Origin: Tetmemena sp. SeJ-2015
Taxonomy: Eukaryota > Ciliophora > Spirotrichea > Sporadotrichida > Oxytrichidae
Assembly: GCA_027382625.1 (NCBI GenBank)
Contig: JAJKFJ010021419.1
Span: forward strand, 1-64,000
Length of the DNA: 64,000 nt
Direction of reading: 5' to 3'
The position numbers and the translations under genes are program-made. Below, in pieces: positions 59,530 to 64,000 of the stretch (positions within the stretch are counted from its first letter, which is position 1; every line of letters begins with the position of its first letter). Below the pieces are notes generated by a model that did no database searches, was not told where the DNA came from, and saw only the letters and a program-made list of their open reading frames with translations.

Positions 59530-61095
59530 TTAAATAAATTTATTTTGTGTTCAAAAAGTCTGAAGAGCTTTTAAATTACTAGCGACTACAAGTACATTAA
59601 GGTAATTCTTACTGGATTTATAACGATAATCTTCATCTATCTTTTTAATGAGAAAATAAAACATTATCCCACCCTCCTTAGTCAATCTATCTTTTCTTTA
59701 ATAAATTTTAGTATGGAAGTGGATCAGTCTATGGCTAGGTAAGCTATGATTAGCTACACGTAGCAGGATAGTCAAGATTTCGGAGCCTAATAAGTTTAGT
59801 TTCTCTCTATTAATCAAAACTAAGTAGACTTTCATTGGTTTAATAAGGCTTTGCTAGATATTTCATTAATAATAAGATTAATCTAAATTATTTCTTCGAG
59901 CTACTTTGGAAGAGAAGTTTAGTTTGAGAGCCGAGTCTCAAGAAATTTTTAGACTAACATAGAATTAAAAAACACATTCTGGGATAATCTAACATAGCTG
60001 GTATCCTGGTAAAATCTATAGATAAATATAAAATAGATTTTAGGGACTTGCACCAATTGATGAGTCAGCAGGACCTCTTTTTGTGACTTATCTTTGGGAG
60101 TAAGGGATATTAGACAGATGGCAGTTTGGTATCTTGCTTTCGCCGGACACTCAACAGAAGAGCTTCAATGACATTTGGAGGGATGGACGAACAAGCTTTT
60201 TCATTCTCTTATATAAAAAATTCATTTGCTTTTGACTCAAACAAACATAAAATGATAGCTCATGAGATTTCTGGAAGCTTTCACTGGCAAGTGCATGTAC
60301 TTAGATTAGGAATAATCGAGCCTGGCAAAGAAAAAGAAGAAGTGACCTTCACAGAGGGTGAGGGTGAAACATGGATGTACTCAACCGTTCCTTAGGCTCT
60401 AACTGATACTGGCACTACTTTGATGCTCCTTCCCCAAAGTAATTTGACTGCTGAGTTTTGAATAACCTTTCTAATATAGAGGAGTATAACTTTATCATGA
60501 ACCTCGTAAACAGGTACAAGCCACAGAGATCTTATCAGATAACTAGCTTTTAAGACATGAGAACTTTATACTCTAATTGTGACGCAAGTGTGTTCCCTAC
60601 GCTGATAGTCTAAATTGATGAATATGTCTTATCGCATCCCCCCATCCACTTATGTAGAAGACTATTATGGAACTTGTTCCCCAAGAATTGGCTCCACAAA
60701 TAATCACTTTTGGATATTAGGTGAGGGCTTTCTCTCCAACTACTATTAACTCTACGATATGAAGAGAAGCCAAATTGGATTTATACCGTAAGTAACTCAA
60801 GTATCAACTCTCTTTTATTTAAACCCCTTTAATTAGGAACAAATACATGTCAGACATTGCAATAAGTGCAGGAGCTCAAAGGCCCAAAGACTTCCATTCT
60901 TGTTTTGACAGTGCTCGGTTCAATCCTTGTTGCTTTTGCTCAATACTTCAATTAAAAAATTAATTAATTAAGCCGCCTTCAAACTGAAGGCTATAAGTTC
61001 TAGCCGCTTTAGGAAAATAGCTACCTTATCCAGATAAGCAGTTTAGTTTGATCCAATAAAACGAAGACACAGAAAGCTTAATGTAGAATTTAATA
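59530..61095 (+). CDS. Pepsin-like aspartic protease, copy 1 (flap to C-terminus; no first DTG)
   Basis: The first segment reads CSKSLKSFQITSDYKYIK (about 59560-59600). It splices across an intron starting GTAATTC and ending TTTTAG near 59710 into YGSGSVYGQVSYDQLHVAG, the active-site flap of A1 proteases. APIDESAGPLFVTYL follows near 60050, then SMTFGGMDEQAFSFSY, ISGSFHWQVHVLRLG, and the second catalytic site ALTDTGTTLMLLP (about 60390). A hydrophobic C-terminal helix at about 60880-60950 (TSILVLTVLGSILVAFAQYF) suggests membrane anchoring. Small frame changes occur near 59765, 60140 and 60455. No DTGSS segment lies upstream between 59421 and 59530. The missing N-terminal part may be the segment at 50451-51140, or may lie outside the window. 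Confidence 0.75.
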
Positions 61096-61274
61096 TAGCA
61101 GGAATAAACTGAGAGAAGCCCTTCAAGTAAGGAGGAAATCAAAAGAAAGTGAAGGTATAGACCTTTGTTAAGTAAAGAAAGAGTAGCAGAATTATATAAC
61201 AGATAACCTTTTATTTAAATTGAATGAATATATTTTAACTTATTTTCAAAAGTTTATTCGACTTAAATTCATTT

Positions 61275-63475
61275 TATTTATTTTAAAGTCTTCGACAATA
61301 AAGAGAACCTCAAAGTCTTAACAGATAAAAGTAAGCCTGTTTTAGTCATTTAAGTGTTACATAATAATTCCTTCTCTAATTAAATTTTCAGTACGGATCG
61401 GGAGACGCAGTTTAAGGGTTGATAGCTTATGACCAAGTTTATATTTGTAACAGCTCAACTTTTGGAGCTTAGGACTTCAAGTTTATCTCAGTCGATTACA
61501 ACTCAGTAAGCTTTAATGTTTGCTTTATGTATTTTCCATCTAGGTCTAAGAGCATATTTAAAATGCTTTTGCGGAATTAAAATGATCGATTAAATTTCAA
61601 ATTTAGTCAAAAAATGAGTAGAGAGACTTGCTTTCTTAGTTGCCTTAAATTATTTGCAGTGAGTGGACCCTGAAATTAATCTACCATCTGCTCGTATTAA
61701 TCGTTTGTTTTTGAAAGAATTTCTTCTGTGAGGCTTTAAGTCATTATAAAACTGAGATAGTTAGGAATTTAGAAGGAATAGCTAGCCTCATCAGTGATGA
61801 ATCCCTGCATCTGAGGAGGCAGATCTTGGATGTTGACTTTTTCCTGAATCCTAAATTCCACATCAGCCCCAAAATTCCAAATCAAATCAGAGAGATAATC
61901 GAGATCTACTTGAGAAGATAGTCTAAACAGGTGAATCTTAAAAAACACAATTGAGAATTACTGTAAGTCTTCAGGTTAGTAAATCATTTGCTTCTCATCA
62001 GAAGAATTTTTTGCAAATATGGGTTTATCCAAATCGTAAAAGTCTTCGATGTTAGTATCTGCATCTATCAAGCTATCATTTTCAAACTGATTCAACTATC
62101 CTGACATTTCTAAGAAAATATTAAAGCAAAGAGAGGGTGAACCTTCATTGAACCCCTTAAATTGAAATAGGTCAGCTTAAGCAAAGTTATCTTCCTAAAG
62201 AGCTCATAAAACTTAACTGAAAATATACAGAGTCTAAGTTTTGAGATAGAATATACTCTTGATCACAGTTCATTCAAAGATTAATTAATTTATTTTACAA
62301 TCCTATTATCTTAGTATTTTTATTTTTATTTTAAGAGCAGTATTAAGGCTCTGCATTTTACTAGTACTACCTAAGCACTGGGTAATTAATTAGCTTCGAT
62401 GGTATTCTTGTAAGTATCTAAATATAGATTTGTGGTGCACATCAACAACATCCATGAAATTCTTTCAACTTAAAATATTTATAATAGGGACTATCGCCCA
62501 TCGATGAGTCAGCAGGGCCTTTGCTTATTACCTACTTGAAAGACCAAGGCATGTTGGATTCTTTCAAGTTCAGTTTGTTTCTAAGCTAAAATACGACACT
62601 CGTAAATAGTTCCATGCTTATTGGAAACTATGAGAATAAATACATCAGGACAAAAGGAGGTGATGGAGTGGTTTAACTTGCTTCATCTAGTCAAGTTTAG
62701 GAAGACAGTCCCACTTACAAGATTATTGCTCACAGATTTTAATAAATTATAAGTATAAAATTTTCAAACAGCGTGTCAGGTAGTTTCCACTGGCAGCTGC
62801 ATGTAGTGAACTTAAAAGTTAATGGGCAGGAGATGCGTCCAACAAAGCCAAACGCTCTAACAGACTCTGGCACAACTGCCACATATCTGACAGAGGGTAA
62901 GAATCCTTTTAACTTCTAAATTTGACTTTTTCAGATGAGTACATATTTTTCTACACTCAGCTCAAAGCCTCGATTGTATCCCCTATGCAATTTGCAAGAA
63001 CCAATACAGGGAGCTATGTGGTGGTAAACTGTAAACAGACAGCAGGCTTCCCCTCCTTATTCGTGCAAATCGATGACTTTGTGTATGAGATACCCTCCAC
63101 CTCCTACATGCAGAAATATGACAAGTACTGCTTCCCAAACATCGGCCTCACTCAAGAGAACTTTTGGATTCTGGGAGTCAGCTTCCTAGAAAACTACTAT
63201 CAAGTCTATGATATGCAACGAAATCAAATCGGCCTTGTTGAGTAAGTAAAGTTACAAAAGATTCGCTATATTGATTTACTGTAGCTTAATCAAGGATTTG
63301 TTAAAGATAATTATATAGGAACTATTTGGCAGATGCTAGCATTCAAGTAGAACATTTTGATGATTAAAAAGTACCGATATTGATTATCACACTAGTTGGG
63401 GGTGCTCTTGTTTTCATTAGTTAAGGAATTAACTTGCTTTTCCTCAAAAGAAAGATCAGAATTTAAAGTGCTTGA
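61275..63475 (+). CDS. Pepsin-like aspartic protease, copy 2 (flap to C-terminus; no first DTG)
   Basis: Tandem paralogue of the preceding region. The flap reads YGSGDAVQGLIAYDQVYICN (about 61392), then TFGAQDFKFISVDYNS. The region 61520-62290 is AT-rich with mixed frames and is mostly unresolved. The conserved PIDESAGPLLITYLKDQG lies near 62500, then LASSSQVQEDSPTYKIIAH, SGSFHWQLHVVNLKVNG and ALTDSGTTATYLTEG (second aspartate, about 62860). The well-ordered C-lobe (62922-63245) ends FWILGVSFLENYYQVYDMQ and RNQIGLVE, the standard A1 protease ending. A membrane helix (ILIITLVGGALVFISQGINL) and a basic tail close at TGA 63473-63475. There is no first DTG motif in the window upstream of this copy. 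Confidence 0.78.
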
Positions 63476-63749
63476 AATGATACTCAACACACCTTCACTC
63501 TCTCAAAGACGTTTAAATAAATGTAAATAGGCCCCTTAGCAAATTTTTTCCAAAAAATTAAATTAGGGAATAATTTTTTTTAAAAATTTAATTTTATGAA
63601 AACGAAAATTGGTGGGTGAAATAAATTAAGGGTTTTAAATAAAAAAGTCTTAAAAATATTTAAAATTTCTTTCTTTACTAAATATCTTATGGTTTAAGAT
63701 AAACAACGAAGTAGTCCTCTTTGTTTGGTGATGAACTGAGGTAGAGAGC
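63476..63749. other. AT-rich spacer
   Basis: Very AT-rich to about 63690 with no coding seen. It separates two convergent genes and probably includes both 3' untranslated regions. Confidence 0.5.
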
Positions 63750-64000
63750 TCAATAGTCATCTCCGAAAAGACCTCCCATACATAAAATGTTCTAATCTGC
63801 CTCCTCTTCCTTGGGCTTCTCCTCAACCTTAGCGGGAGCAGCAGCTATCATTAACACTCAACTACTTTGGAAATACTGAAGCGAGAGAGATAGAGGCCAC
63901 GTTGGAAATGGTGGATCTTATCACTTACTCTAACATCCTTTGACCTTCTTGACTTTTTAAGTAAGTAAACCACTGGCGTAATGAGTTTAAATTAAAGTTG
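63750..64000 (-). CDS. Ribosomal stalk protein P0-like, partial, apparently missing an internal piece
   Basis: The reading ends at TGA 63752-63750 with AAAPAKVEEKPKEEEADQ, then CMGGLFGDDY. This is the acidic tail with GLFG-type ending typical of eukaryotic stalk proteins P0, P1 and P2. Immediately upstream, in another frame, it reads VIRSTISNVASISLASVFPK, resembling the P0 segment with the motif NVASISLA followed by a proline. In normal P0 roughly 40-50 residues separate these two parts. Here they are directly abutted near 63850 with no AT-rich insert. The right end runs off the window. It is either a scrambled germline gene whose missing segment lies elsewhere or a deleted pseudogene. Confidence 0.7.

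Overview
This window looks like germline (micronuclear) DNA of a spirotrich ciliate of the Oxytricha/Stylonychia type. The coding regions stay open only if TAA and TAG are read as glutamine and TGA is the only stop. Genes are cut by short AT-rich inserts (internal eliminated sequences, IES) bounded by 4-7 bp direct repeats (pointers), and removing one repeat copy plus the insert restores the frame. One sequence matches the end of a TBE transposon, with the tip GGGGTTTTGGGGTTTTG. A 64 kb stretch with many loci separated by spacer also does not fit the gene-sized chromosomes of the somatic nucleus. The species is not identified from sequence alone.

Layout. 1-1335: fragments resembling the gene at 10.1-10.9 kb, apparently a second, partial copy. 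2825-4485 (-): fragmented gene of unknown function. 4.5-6 kb: spacer with an old TBE end. 6045-13360 (+): a Q/S-rich gene in about ten small pieces, separated by long AT-rich inserts that hold three different inverted-repeat elements. 13756-18510 (+): a Slo/BK-like potassium channel, the best resolved gene here, with seven inferred introns and three inferred IESs. 18581-28561 (+): a very large leucine-rich-repeat/ankyrin protein. 28726-31299 (+): a surface-type single-pass membrane protein, followed by a RING-like cysteine segment. 31843-34771 (-): a CCDC17/C2-like protein with a Q/P-rich tail. 35265-37810 (+): unknown protein.

37975-49497 (-) holds a tandem family of three diverged paralogues (A, B, C) of unknown function. 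A truncated TBE element with a broken kinase-like gene lies between A and B, its telomere-like tip abutting the 3' part of copy B. 50451-51140 (+) is the N-terminal part of a pepsin-like aspartic protease, up to the first DTGSS. It meets a convergent unknown gene (51145-55149, -), which is followed by a coiled-coil gene (55405-59421, +). Two tandem pepsin-like regions at 59.5-63.5 kb contain the flap, the second catalytic aspartate and a C-terminal membrane segment, but no first DTG. The window ends in a partial ribosomal-stalk-protein-like gene (-).

The genes do not form a pathway. The common theme is germline architecture: dispersed gene segments, pointers, transposon remnants and paralogous arrays. 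Exact ends of many segments could not be set without somatic sequence, so coordinates of multi-piece genes are outer limits.
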